From positions 93,362 to 157,361 of the forward strand of contig NZ_BMQQ01000015.1 of the NCBI RefSeq assembly GCF_014648195.1: 64,000 nt of DNA. Reading direction: 5' to 3'. Positions 34,522 to 44,000 of the stretch are shown piece after piece. The stretch is from Streptomyces purpureus (GTDB lineage: Bacteria; Actinomycetota; Actinomycetes; Streptomycetales; Streptomycetaceae). The translations under genes and the position numbers were made by a program. How positions within the stretch are numbered: the first letter of the stretch is position 1; every line of letters begins with the position of its first letter. Below the pieces are notes generated by a model, which did no database searches, was not told the DNA's origin, and saw nothing but the letters and a program-made list of their open reading frames with translations.

Positions 34522-35877
34522 TTGTCCAGGACAGCCGTTCGTCTGATCCCCGTCGCTGTCGTCACCGCGGCGGCCATGACCGTCGCTCCGGCGGCCACCG
34601 CCGCCGCGTCCACGCCGGCTGCGACCACGGCCACGGCTACACCCGCCGCGAGCGACCCGTTCTACACCTACGACGGCAGCGAGCCGCTGTCGTCGTTCGC
34701 CCCGGGCGCCGTGCTGAAGACGCGGACGCTCCAGTACCACCTCGTCGGCATTCCCACGCCGCTGAAGGCGATCCAGCTGCTCCACCGCAGCACCGATGCC
34801 CAGGGACGCCCGGCCGCCAACGTGACCACGGTGGTGCGCAGTCTCACGGGTGACGGCAGCAAGGCCGTGTCCTACCAGTCGTTCTACGACTCGCTGACCC
34901 CGGAGGACGGGCCGTCCCGCGCCATCGCCGGCAACCTCACCCTCGGCGGCGTGATCCCCAACGTCGAGGCCGTCTTCATGGCGCCGCTGCTGGCGAAGGG
35001 CTACACCCTCGTCATCCCGGACACCCAGGGACAGCGCGCCGCCTTCGCCGCGGGACCCGAGTACGGGACCAACACCCTGGACTCGATCCGTGCCGCGACC
35101 AGGTCTGCGGAGACGGGGCTCAGCGACAACACCAGGTTCGGTCTCATGGGCTACTCGGGCGGCGCCATCGCCACGAACTGGGCGGCCGCGCTGGCACCGT
35201 CGTACGCGCCCGACGTGAACCGGAAGCTGGTCGGCTTCGCCGAGGGCGGTCTGCTCGTGACCCCGGCGCACAACCTGAAGTACGTGGACGGCTCCCTCTC
35301 GTGGTCGGGCGTCATTCCGATGGCGATCATCGGCGTCTCCCGCTCTTTCGACATCGACGTCAAGCCCTACCTGAACAGCTACGGCCTGAAGGTGTACGCG
35401 GAGCTGGAGAAGGGCTCCATCATCGATGCCCTCGGCCACTATCCGGGTCTGACCTGGAAGAAGATGGCGAAACCCGGGTACGAGAACATCAACTCGGTTC
35501 CCGACCTCGTCACGGCGGTGAACCGGATCAACCTCGGCTCCGCCGCCACGCCGACGGTCCCGGGGTTCATCGCCCAGGGCGACGGGGGCGTCCTGGAGGG
35601 CACCTTCAGCAACCACCGGGGGATCGGCACGGGCGACGGTGTCATGGTCGCCGGGGACGTGCGCGCGCTCGCGCGGCAGTACTGCGCCACCGGCAACTCC
35701 GCCATCACGTACCGGCAGTACGAGCTGCTCAGCCACGTGGGCGTGCCCGTCGTCTGGGCCCCTCTCGCGATGGACTGGCTCGACGACCGCTTCGCGGGTC
35801 GGACGGCTCCGTCCGACTGCGGCCGCATCCCCGCAGGCAACTCGCTGGCACCGGAGGAGCCGACGCCGCTGTCCTGA
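34522..35877 (+). CDS. Secreted lipase (fungal lipase A / LIP family)
   Basis: About 451 residues from the TTG at 34522 (GAGGAC upstream), giving a signal peptide 'LSRTAVRLIPVAVVTAAAMT' and an Ala/Thr-rich linker. Seen: 'FYTYDGSEPLSSFAPGAVLK', 'VIPDTQGQRAAFAAG', the nucleophile elbow 'RFGLMGYSGGAIATNWAAAL', and a C-terminal 'ITYRQYELLSHVGVPVVWAP' with the probable catalytic His. This is the secretory lipase family (Candida lipase A-like), alpha/beta hydrolases cutting acylglycerols outside the cell. Flanked by two PucR-type regulator genes, with a 14-bp hairpin just after the stop. Confidence 0.9.
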   Translation: MSRTAVRLIPVAVVTAAAMTVAPAATAAASTPAATTATATPAASDPFYTYDGSEPLSSFAPGAVLKTRTLQYHLVGIPTPLKAIQLLHRSTDAQGRPAANVTTVVRSLTGDGSKAVSYQSFYDSLTPEDGPSRAIAGNLTLGGVIPNVEAVFMAPLLAKGYTLVIPDTQGQRAAFAAGPEYGTNTLDSIRAATRSAETGLSDNTRFGLMGYSGGAIATNWAAALAPSYAPDVNRKLVGFAEGGLLVTPAHNLKYVDGSLSWSGVIPMAIIGVSRSFDIDVKPYLNSYGLKVYAELEKGSIIDALGHYPGLTWKKMAKPGYENINSVPDLVTAVNRINLGSAATPTVPGFIAQGDGGVLEGTFSNHRGIGTGDGVMVAGDVRALARQYCATGNSAITYRQYELLSHVGVPVVWAPLAMDWLDDRFAGRTAPSDCGRIPAGNSLAPEEPTPLS

Positions 35878-35886
35878 CCCGCGTGT

Positions 35887-35918
35887 GGTCCTGCCGCGCG
35901 GATTCGCGCGGCAGGACC
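35887..35918. terminator. Perfect 14-bp hairpin
   Basis: 35887-35900 pairs with 35905-35918 over a GATT loop, ten bases after the lipase stop. Confidence 0.75.
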
Positions 35919-36016
35919 GGGTGAGGCGGCCGGACACGACGGCGCGCCGAACGTCAGGCACGAGGCGGTACGCCGGGTTCGGGGTGTCGGGCGGTACGTC
36001 TGCCTCGCCCCCGAGG

Positions 36017-37231
36017 TCAGTCGGGCGGCGGGACGAGATCTCCGCGCAGCCGCCGGGTACGGAGCACCAGCTCCAGCTCGAAGCGGCGGTCCGGGTCGTC
36101 CAGGTCGTCGCCCCACAGCTCACGGAGCTGTCGCAGCCGGTAGCGCACGGTCTGTGGGTGGACCCCCAGCCGGGCGGCCACCTCCGGGGCACCCCCGCGC
36201 GTTTCCAGCCAGGCCAGCAGCGTCTCGGCGAGGCGGTGGGCGTGCGCCGGGCCACCGGACTCGTCCAGCTGCGCCAGTCTCCGCCGGGCAAGATCGTCGA
36301 TCAACTCGCTCGCGGGCAGCAGTACCAGGGCTTCGACGTGCTCGCCGCAGTGCAGCAGCCGCCCTCGCGGCAGCAGGCCCTGCTCGATCATCCCCACGGC
36401 GGCCTCGGCCCACCGCAGCGACGTGGTGGCCTCCGCCACGGGAACCGACGGGCCGATCGCGCCGGACCAGCCGGCGACCGCCCGGTCCAGCAACTCCGCG
36501 CGTCCGGGGGTGTCCGGGTCCGGCACGACGAGGCGTGGCCGCTCGCCCTCCATGTCGACCAGCACCTCCTCTCCCACGGCAGGGGCGACAGCCTCCGCGG
36601 CGGGGCGAAGCAGCACGGCCACCGCCACCTTCTCGGGCAGCTGCCAGCCCACGTCGGCCGCGCGGTCGGCGAGGAAGGCGGACGGATCCGAGCGGCGCTC
36701 GGCGAGCAGGAGATCGACGAGCAGACGTTGCAGACGCAGCCGCTCGCCGGCCTGGCGGGCGATGGCTTCGGCGTAGCCGCGTACCGACTGGGCCACCATC
36801 ACGTCGAGGTACTCGAAAGCGGACTCGGCGAGCTCGTACATGGCCGAGGACGGAATCTCGGCCTGCTGGCCGATCTCCGCCATGCGCCGCCAGGAAAGGC
36901 GCACGCCCAGCCGGTAGATCCCCTGCAGGGAGTCCAGGCTGCGCCCGTGAGCGACCTCGCCGCGCCCGAAGTCCCGGAACATCTCGGGAAGTTCGCTCGG
37001 CCGGTCCGAGCCCGTGGTCATCTGCTCGACGAAGAGCTCCAGCGCGTGCCGGATCGCCACCAGGGCCTTCGGCTCTCCGGACTCGTCGACCCTGAACACG
37101 AGGCCCGGGTACTCCCGCCGGATCGCGGCGAGGATGTCCTGTGCCAGCTCGGGGACCTGCTCCAGGGCCCGGTCGGCGAACTGCTGAATCCGTTCTTGTG
37201 GCACGTCGCGCCACGCTGACGAGGCTTCCAA
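36017..37231 (-). CDS. PucR C-terminal helix-turn-helix regulator
   Basis: A 404-residue regulator: helical N-terminus ('FADRALEQVPELAQDILAAI', 'HGRSLDSLQGIYRLGVRLSW'), a middle degenerate sensor, and the C-terminal 'LAWLETRGGAPEVAARLGVH' and 'PQTVRYRLRQLRELWGDDLD' HTH. It has the same overall plan as the regulator at 33069 but only distant sequence similarity, so it is not a recent copy. It converges on the lipase gene, and could act on the lipase or on the DUF3068 region. Effector unknown. Confidence 0.88.
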   Translation of the reverse strand: MEASSAWRDVPQERIQQFADRALEQVPELAQDILAAIRREYPGLVFRVDESGEPKALVAIRHALELFVEQMTTGSDRPSELPEMFRDFGRGEVAHGRSLDSLQGIYRLGVRLSWRRMAEIGQQAEIPSSAMYELAESAFEYLDVMVAQSVRGYAEAIARQAGERLRLQRLLVDLLLAERRSDPSAFLADRAADVGWQLPEKVAVAVLLRPAAEAVAPAVGEEVLVDMEGERPRLVVPDPDTPGRAELLDRAVAGWSGAIGPSVPVAEATTSLRWAEAAVGMIEQGLLPRGRLLHCGEHVEALVLLPASELIDDLARRRLAQLDESGGPAHAHRLAETLLAWLETRGGAPEVAARLGVHPQTVRYRLRQLRELWGDDLDDPDRRFELELVLRTRRLRGDLVPPPD

Positions 37232-37292
37232 ACCACCGCTCCTGGATGTCCGTCTTCATGAGCTCGGTCAGCCGGGCCTTCACAGTCACAAA

Positions 37293-37475
37293 CTAGCCCG
37301 CGCCGGGGTCAGGTGTGCTGGAGGACCCTTGGGCGGGCGGGTCGGGGAATGTGACGAGCGGCACGTTCTGCTGCTCGGGTGCGGCGTCGAGAGCGGCGAC
37401 GATTCCGAAGGCGGCGCCTGTGGCCAGAGCGGCGGCGGCGACGCAGGTCAGGAGGGCGGCGAGCAGTCTGGACAT
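37293..37475 (-). CDS. Small single-pass membrane protein (DUF2613-like)
   Basis: A 60-residue protein: an N-terminal helix 'MSRLLAALLTCVAAAALATG' continuing 'AAFGIVAALDAA', then a Pro/Ser-rich tail '...PPAQGSSSTPDPGAG'. It resembles the short actinobacterial DUF2613 proteins in size, one helix and a Gly-Phe/Ile pattern. Role unknown. It is divergent from the DUF3068 gene across a 240-base gap with a good promoter for the latter. Confidence 0.55.
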   Translation of the reverse strand: MSRLLAALLTCVAAAALATGAAFGIVAALDAAPEQQNVPLVTFPDPPAQGSSSTPDPGAG

Positions 37476-37556
37476 GAGGATGATCGGCCTCTCAGTCGAT
37501 GAGGTCTGTCACCCAGCGCGCCGGCCCGGTCCGGCGCGGTCAGTATGAGAGGCGCA

Positions 37557-37585
37557 TTGACAGGTGGTCAAGCTCCACCTAGCTT
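37557..37585 (+). promoter_or_regulatory. Near-consensus promoter for the DUF3068 gene
   Basis: TTGACA (37557-37562), a 17-base spacer, and TAGCTT (37580-37585), the standard vegetative pattern in Streptomyces. The start codon at 37713 leaves a leader of about 120 bases. Confidence 0.6.
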
Positions 37586-37712
37586 CGCCGTTCACAGCAG
37601 TGTTACTACCGGGTAAGTCGCTCGTCGCCCCGGACAGGCTGTGATCCGTGCGCGCGGCCCGTCCCGCACCGCCCTGAACTCCCGCATCTCGCGTCCGTAT
37701 CGGAGTACCAGA

Positions 37713-38669
37713 ATGCGTCGTTCAATATCACCTTTGTCCCTGATTCTGCTGGGTGCCGGTGTCTTTCTGCTGGTGCTCACCCAACTGCTCGCCTGGTACG
37801 TGGAGCCGCGCGCCAAACGCACGCCGACCGATACGGTCTCCACGACGGTCTTCGAAGGCCGGGGCAGCTACTTCGACACCGGGTCCGTTTCCACGGTGGA
37901 CGACCAGACGATCACGATCACCCGCCGGGTGCTCGGAGATGTCGCCGCCGGTGAGCGCAGCGGAAACGCGATCTGGGACGTGTCGACCCAGATCGACACG
38001 CCGAAGACGCTGCCGCTGGCCGACCCGCGGAAATCCCTGCAGTGGACCACCGAACGCTGGGTGACCGACCGCCGGACGAACCTCCCGGTGCACTGCTGCG
38101 AGGAGAAGCCAGGGTTCGAGGGTGAGGCGTACCTGAAGTTTCCGTTCGATGTCGAGAAGCGCACGTACGCCTGGTGGGACAGCAGTCTGGGTGCCACGGT
38201 GCCGCTGGCGTTCGACAAGGTCACCAGGATCGACGGGCACGAGGGCTACCGCTTCGTCGGTGCCGTCGAGGCCACCGCGACGGGCACCCGGCTGGTGCCC
38301 GGCGTGCTGGTGGGCAGCAAGAAGCCGGGACAGGTGCTGGCCGAGGAGTGGTACTCCAACGCGAGGATCGAGCTGACCGTGGACCCCCGAACGGGGCGGA
38401 TCATGAACGCGCTGATCGCGCCGACGAAGACACTGCGGGCCCCTGGCTCGAAGAAGGACGCGGTCACCCTGCTGTCCAGCGAGCGGCTGGAGTTCACCGA
38501 GGCGACCCGGCGTGAGCAGGTGAAGCTGGCCTCCGAGGACAGTGGCCGGCTGGAGCTGCTCGGCGAGACCGCGCCCCTGGCGGGCGGGATCGCGGGAGGT
38601 CTGCTGGTCGCCGCAGGCGCGGTGCTGCTGATGCGGGGCCGCCGACAGCCGCAACACTCAGAAGAGTGA
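37713..38669 (+). CDS. DUF3068 (PorA-family annotated) membrane protein
   Basis: About 318 residues from the ATG at 37713, with GGAG eight bases upstream. An N-terminal membrane helix ('LSLILLGAGVFLLVLTQLLA'), a ~250-residue extracytoplasmic domain with 'NLPVHCCEEKPGFEGEAYLK' and 'YAWWDSSLGATVPLAFDKV', and a C-terminal helix 'GGIAGGLLVAAGAVLLMRG' give a two-anchor layout. DUF3068 proteins are widespread in actinobacteria, some labelled as porin PorA-like, but function is unproven. It lies upstream of the arabinosyltransferase operon, so an envelope role is likely by context. Confidence 0.85.
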   Translation: MRRSISPLSLILLGAGVFLLVLTQLLAWYVEPRAKRTPTDTVSTTVFEGRGSYFDTGSVSTVDDQTITITRRVLGDVAAGERSGNAIWDVSTQIDTPKTLPLADPRKSLQWTTERWVTDRRTNLPVHCCEEKPGFEGEAYLKFPFDVEKRTYAWWDSSLGATVPLAFDKVTRIDGHEGYRFVGAVEATATGTRLVPGVLVGSKKPGQVLAEEWYSNARIELTVDPRTGRIMNALIAPTKTLRAPGSKKDAVTLLSSERLEFTEATRREQVKLASEDSGRLELLGETAPLAGGIAGGLLVAAGAVLLMRGRRQPQHSEE

Positions 38670-38860
38670 TGAAACAGGGTTCGTCGAACGGCTCGAACTT
38701 GTCACCGGCGTGAGTAGCCGGACGAATCGCTTGAACGAACACTGACGTTACCCCTCAGTAAGACCAGTGTTTCCCGGTGGAACCGGCTCTGACCTCAGGG
38801 TCTCCCGCCGTACTGGTGTCGGACAGGACACCCTCACGTCCAGGTCCGGCACCGCAGCAC

Positions 38861-38961
38861 CCGCAACCCGCTGTACCCCGCAACCCGCTGTACCTCGCAC
38901 CCCGCTGTACCTCGCACCCCGCTGTACCTCGCACCCCGCTGTACCTCGCACCCCGCTGTAC
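38861..38961. repeat. 17-bp tandem repeat, six copies
   Basis: The unit GCTGTACCTCGCACCCC starts at 38870, 38887, 38904, 38921, 38938 and 38955 (the first two units vary slightly). The period of 17 is not a multiple of three, and the array lies in the ~385-base gap between the DUF3068 gene and the glycosyltransferase start, so it is non-coding. It may be a set of protein-binding sites or a length-variable leader; the rest of this gap shows no gene. Confidence 0.85.
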
Positions 38962-39054
38962 GCGCACACCGAGCCAGCCCAGCGCTTCATCCCCGGAAGC
39001 CCGGCCGTCCCCCCACCCGCCTGCGTCCCGCAGCCCCCGAGTTGGAGCACCTCT

Positions 39055-40296
39055 ATGCCCCAGCGCGCGTCCGCCTTGGCCTCCGGCCAGAAGGACTCCC
39101 TCTCCCTTCCCGCTCAAGCCCTTCCCGCTCAAGCCCTCACCGGCAGCCCGGTCGCCGACTCGCCCGCCGCCGACCCGCACCTCGCATCCCCCCAGGCGCC
39201 TCTGCCGCGCCGGATCACCTTCCTCGCCCGCCGCGACGTGGCCAACCGTGCCGCCGGCGGCTCGGAACTGCTCATCGACCGGATCGCCGACGGTCTGACC
39301 GCCGGCGGCCACGAGGTCACGCTCGTATGCGGCGGCCCTGCCGCCGCACGCGACTACCGGGTGGTCTCCGCGGGGGGTGACGCAGGTCACTTCCTGCGCG
39401 CCAGGGGGACCTTCGCCCGCGAGGTCGGCGACTGCGACCTGCTGGTCGAGGTGTGCAACGGCATGCCGTACCTGGCGCCGCTGTGGCACCGCGGACCGAC
39501 GTTGTGCCTGGTCAACCACGTGCACACCGATCTTTGGCAGATGCGCTACCCGGGTCCGGCGGCACGGCTCGGACGCAGGCTGGAGCACTGGGCACTGGCA
39601 GGCACGCACCGCGACAACCTGATGGTGGCCGTCTCCGAGTCGACCGCCTCCGAGCTGCGCGGCATCGGCGTGGCCGCGGACCGCATCCGGATCGTCCACA
39701 ACGGTGTCGAGGACCCCGGCCCGCCGCTCCCCGAGGCGAAGGAGCCGCTGTTCCTGGCAGTCGGCCGACTGGTCGAGTACAAGCGCATCGACCTGCTCCT
39801 CAGGCTGTGGGAGCGGGTCCGCCCCGTCACCGGCGGCCGACTCGTCATCGTGGGCGACGGCCCCGAACGGGAGCGGCTCGAAGCCATGGCCGGCCCCGCC
39901 GTGACGTTCGCCGGACGGGTGTCGGAGGCCGAGAAGCACCGGCTGATGTGCGAGGCGTGGCTCCTGCTGCACCCCTCCCTCGTCGAGGGCTGGGGCCTGG
40001 TCGTCACCGAGGCGGCCGCTCGGGGCACCCCCGCGATCGGTTTCGACATCCCCGGCCTGTGCGACTCCATCGAGGACGGGGAGACCGGGGTGCTCGCCCG
40101 GGGCGAGAGTTCGTTCGCCGCCGCGTGGTGCGCCCTGTCCCTCAGTACCGAACGGCGCGCGGCCATGGGACGTGCCGCCGCGCAGCGCGCCACACGCTTC
40201 CGCTGGAGCGCGACGGTCCGTCAGTTCCAGGAGGTCGCCGCCGAGGCCGCGGCCCGCGCCGCCCTCCAGGGACGCGGCAGGAGCGGCCATGGCTGA
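39055..40296 (+). CDS. Family 4 glycosyltransferase
   Basis: About 413 residues. The ATG at 39055 (GGAG seven bases upstream) is chosen over an open upstream frame that runs through the tandem repeat. Seen: N-terminal Rossmann 'ITFLARRDVANRAAGGSELL', acceptor side 'NHVHTDLWQMRYPGPAA', donor-domain 'FLAVGRLVEYKRIDLLLRLW' and the E-x7-E-type motif 'VEGWGLVVTEAAARGTPAIG'. It transfers a sugar from a nucleotide or lipid donor, retaining type. A 15-base in-frame duplication near its start encodes 'LPAQALPAQAL'. First gene of a seven-gene operon. Confidence 0.9.
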   Translation: MPQRASALASGQKDSLSLPAQALPAQALTGSPVADSPAADPHLASPQAPLPRRITFLARRDVANRAAGGSELLIDRIADGLTAGGHEVTLVCGGPAAARDYRVVSAGGDAGHFLRARGTFAREVGDCDLLVEVCNGMPYLAPLWHRGPTLCLVNHVHTDLWQMRYPGPAARLGRRLEHWALAGTHRDNLMVAVSESTASELRGIGVAADRIRIVHNGVEDPGPPLPEAKEPLFLAVGRLVEYKRIDLLLRLWERVRPVTGGRLVIVGDGPERERLEAMAGPAVTFAGRVSEAEKHRLMCEAWLLLHPSLVEGWGLVVTEAAARGTPAIGFDIPGLCDSIEDGETGVLARGESSFAAAWCALSLSTERRAAMGRAAAQRATRFRWSATVRQFQEVAAEAAARAALQGRGRSGHG

Positions 40297-41038
40297 GATC
40301 GCCGAACGTGGATTCAGGGATCCGTCGCTGAGACGGTCGGCCGCCCTCTTCCGGGCGTTCATGCGCGAGCTCAGCGACCCCGAGCGGTGCTACACCCTGC
40401 TGGCCCGCGACTCGGTCGCACAGGTGGCACGCCATGTCGACCTGGCCGGCAAGATCGTCGTCGACGTCGGCGGCGGCAGCGGCCACTTCACCGAGGAGTT
40501 CCGCCGCCGTGGCGCGCAGAGCTACCTCTTCGAGCCCGACCTGCGGGAGCTGAGCGCCCGCGGCCCGGTCACCGAGGACGCGGTGCTCGCCGACGGATAT
40601 CTGCTGCCGCTCGCCGACGGGGCGGCGGACGTCTGTTTCTCGTCCAACGTGCTGGAGCACGTGGCGGACCCGCAGACCTTCATCAGCGAGATGGCACGGG
40701 TCACCCGCCCCGGCGGGCTGATCTACCTGTCGTTCACCAACTGGCTCTCCCCCTGGGGAGGCCACGAGACCGCGCCGTGGCACTACCTCGGGGCCGACCG
40801 GGCCCGCGAACGCTACGAACGGCGCACCGGCCGCCAGGCCAAGCACACGCTCGGCGAGAACCTCTTCCCCGTCCACATCGGCCCCACCCTTCGGCACGTC
40901 CGCGGCCGCGACGACGTGCAGGTCGTCACGGCGCGCTCCCGTTACTGGCCGTTCCTCGCGAGCACGATCACCCGGGTGCCGGGACTCCGCGAGATCGCCA
41001 CCTGGAATCTGCTGCTGATTCTCAGGCGAAGCCCATGA
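40289..41038 (+). CDS. Class I SAM methyltransferase
   Basis: About 249 residues from the ATG at 40289, which has GGAG upstream and overlaps the glycosyltransferase stop by 8 bases. Seen: motif I 'KIVVDVGGGSGHFTEEFRRR', an acidic loop 'YLFEPDLRELS', 'DVCFSSNVLEHVADPQTF' and 'EMARVTRPGGLIYLSFTNWL'. This is the Methyltransf_11 fold. Placed between a glycosyltransferase and an AftD-like protein, it could methylate a sugar or lipid carrier; this is inferred from position only. Confidence 0.88.
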   Translation: MAEIAERGFRDPSLRRSAALFRAFMRELSDPERCYTLLARDSVAQVARHVDLAGKIVVDVGGGSGHFTEEFRRRGAQSYLFEPDLRELSARGPVTEDAVLADGYLLPLADGAADVCFSSNVLEHVADPQTFISEMARVTRPGGLIYLSFTNWLSPWGGHETAPWHYLGADRARERYERRTGRQAKHTLGENLFPVHIGPTLRHVRGRDDVQVVTARSRYWPFLASTITRVPGLREIATWNLLLILRRSP

Positions 41039-41060
41039 GCATGCGAAGCGAGGAACGGTC

Positions 41061-44000
41061 ATGACCACCACGGTCCAGGCGCCCACCTGGGTGCCGCAGC
41101 CCGGCCCGACGCCGTCGCAGGCGTCCGGCGAACCGCGCGGACGACGCCTGCTGTTCGGCTTCTGGGCCGTCGTGCTGGTGTCGTTCCTCGCGGTGTCACC
41201 GGGGAAGATGACGTTCGAGACCAAACTCGGCGTCGCCCTCGACCCCTGGCGTTTCATCGGCGACCTCGGTTCGCTGTGGAACGGCAACGTGGGCCTCGGC
41301 GGCATAGCCAACCAGTACGTCGGCTACGCCTTTCCGGCGCTGCCCTACTACGCGCTCATGGACCTGCTCCAGGTGCCGGTGTGGCTGGCCGAACGGCTCT
41401 GGCTGTCGATCATCGTGACCGCCGCCTTCTGGGGCGCGCTCAGGCTCGCCGAACGGCTGAGCGTGGGGACGCCCGCGTCCCGTGTCCTCGGTGCCGTCGT
41501 CTACGCGCTGTGGCCCACCTTCACGATCGTCATCGGATCGACCTCCGCCGCCGCGCTGCCCGGTGCCCTGCTGCCCTGGGTGCTGCTGCCGCTGACATCC
41601 GCGAAGTCGAGCCCCCGTACGGCCGCCGCGCGCTCGGCCCTGCTGATCCCCCTCATGGGCGGCGTGAACGCCGCCTCGACACTGGCGGCGCTGCTGCCCG
41701 TGGGCCTGTACCTGCTCAGCCGCCCGCCCGGCCGGCGCTGGCGGGCGCTGCTCGGCTGGTGGATACCGGGCGTCGTCCTGGCCACCGTGTGGTGGGTGGT
41801 GCCGCTGCTCCTGCTCGGCATGTACGGCGAGAACTTCATGCCGTACGTGGAGCAGGCCGACACCACCACCGCCACCATGTCCGCGACCGAGCTGCTGCGC
41901 GGCGCCGGCAACTGGGTGGCGTATCTGAACTTCGGTGAGGCGTGGCTGCCGGCCGGCTGGACCGTCGCGACCTCCGTCGTCACCGTTCTCGGTTCGGCGT
42001 TCGCCGCGGCGCTTGGGCTTGCGGGCCTGGCCCGGCGGGACCTGCCGGAGCGCCGCTGGCTGATGCTGACCGTCCTGGCCGTCGTCCTGGTCGCGCTCGC
42101 CGGGTACGGCGGAGCCTTCGGCGGTCCGCTTCATGGTGTCGTCCAGGACTGGCTGGACGGGCCGCTGAAGCCGTTCCGCAACATCTACAAGTTCCAGCCG
42201 GGCCTCGCCCTCGCGCTCGCCCTCGGACTGGCCCATCTGACAGCCGTGCTGTCCGAGAGCCGGGGGTCTCGCGCACTACGCGGTCGCCGCTGGGTACCCG
42301 CGACCGTGGCCGTGCTGGTCCTGCCGGGTCTGGCGCTGCCGTACGTCAACGGCTCGATCCTGCAGCCCGGGGCGTTCACCAGACTTCCCACCCACTGGGA
42401 CGAGGCCGCCGACTGGCTCAAGGCCAACGCCCCGAACAGCCGGGCACTGGTCGTACCGGCGACGGCGCACGGCATCTACACCTGGGGATCCCCCATCGAC
42501 CAGCCCTTCGACGTACTGGCCGAGACCCCCTGGGCGCAGCGTGACTTCGTCCCCTTCGGTACTCCCGGCGCACGTCGTATGACGGACGCCGTGGAGCAGG
42601 CGCTGCTGTCGGGCTCCGAGGTTCCGGGCCTTCAGCCGTACCTGGCACGGGCCGGTATGCACGAGGTGGTCGTCCGCAACGACCTCGACCCCGACCAGAT
42701 CGGCTATGTCCCGCCGCAGACGGTGAAGCGGACCCTGGAGTCGTCCGGCTACCGCAAGGTCACCGGGTTCGGTCCGCTGGTGACCGGCGGTCGCATCGCC
42801 GCCGACACCCCGCTCCAGGTGCAGGGGCTCTACCCGCGGCTCCAGGCCGTGGAGATCTACGAGCCGCAGGACCGCGACGCGCGGCCCGACAGGGTCGGTC
42901 TCTCGGCCGTGGCCGACACGGCCGTGATCAGTGGCGGACCCGAGGCGCTGCTCCAGCTGTCCGCCGATCCCTCGATGACCGAGCGGCCGGCCGTACTGGC
43001 CGGCGACAGGCTTCCCGAGGGCCTCGTCGCACCGGTGAAGGCGGTCGCGGACGGGCTGCGTCGAGCCGACACCCGGTTCGGCCTGGTCAACAACAACACC
43101 TCGTACACGTACACCGCGAACGAGCGCAATCACTCCGGCAGCCTGCAGAACCCAGGTGAGAAGCCCAAGCAGATCCTGCCGTCGGAGGGCATCGATCATC
43201 AGACGACGGCGGTGCTGCGGGGCGCCGAGGCCGTGACGGCCTCCAGCAGTGGGAACTGGCTGTTCCACCTGCCGCAGTACGACCCGGTGAACGCCTTCGA
43301 CGGCAACCCGGACACCGCGTGGGCCGAGGGCAGCCCGGGCGAGCCGGCCGGACAGTGGCTCAGGGTGGAGTTCTCCCGGCCGACCGCCGTCCCGGCCTCC
43401 ATCCAACTCACGCCCCTGCCGGGCGACTCGATGCGCGCGGCGCCCACCCGGGTACGGATCGAGACCGACCGTGGTTCGGCCGACAGCCCCCTCCAGACGA
43501 ACGGCCTGCCGCAGACCGTCAAGGCTCCTGCCGGCGAGGCCTCCTGGATGAAGATCACCATCGTCGCCGCGCAGCAGGCGCGCCCGGGCCTCTCCGGGGC
43601 CGGGTTCTCCGAGGTGTCGATCCCGGACGTGCAGGTGACGCGCATGCTGGCGCTGCCTGCCGACGCCGAGCGCACCGACGCGGCGGCGAGCGTGTACTCC
43701 CTCCACCGCGGCACCGACGCCGGCGGCCTGTCGCCCGTATCGGCCGAGGTGGGACTGCACCGGCGGTTCAGCACCGGGGAACCGGGCGAGTACGAGGTGT
43801 CGGCGCGAGCCGTCGCCGTGCCCGGAGCGGCGCTGGACGAACTGCTCGACCGCTCCGCCCCCGGATCGAAGAACCGGGTGACGGCCAAGGTGGACTCCAT
43901 CAGCCCCAACGGCACACAACTCAGCGCCCGCAACCTGGTCGACGGTGATCTGACGACCGCGTGGATCGCGGGCGACCGGCCCGTCGTCCACTTGAGCTGG

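Noticed and set aside
38861..38961. Tandem repeat considered as a CRISPR array.
   Set aside because: Units of 17 bp are directly adjacent with no spacers, and no cas genes are present.
38767..39054. Longer start for the glycosyltransferase reading through the tandem repeats.
   Set aside because: The extension has no family similarity, the 17-bp period shifts the frame within the repeats, and the ATG at 39055 has a proper ribosome site.
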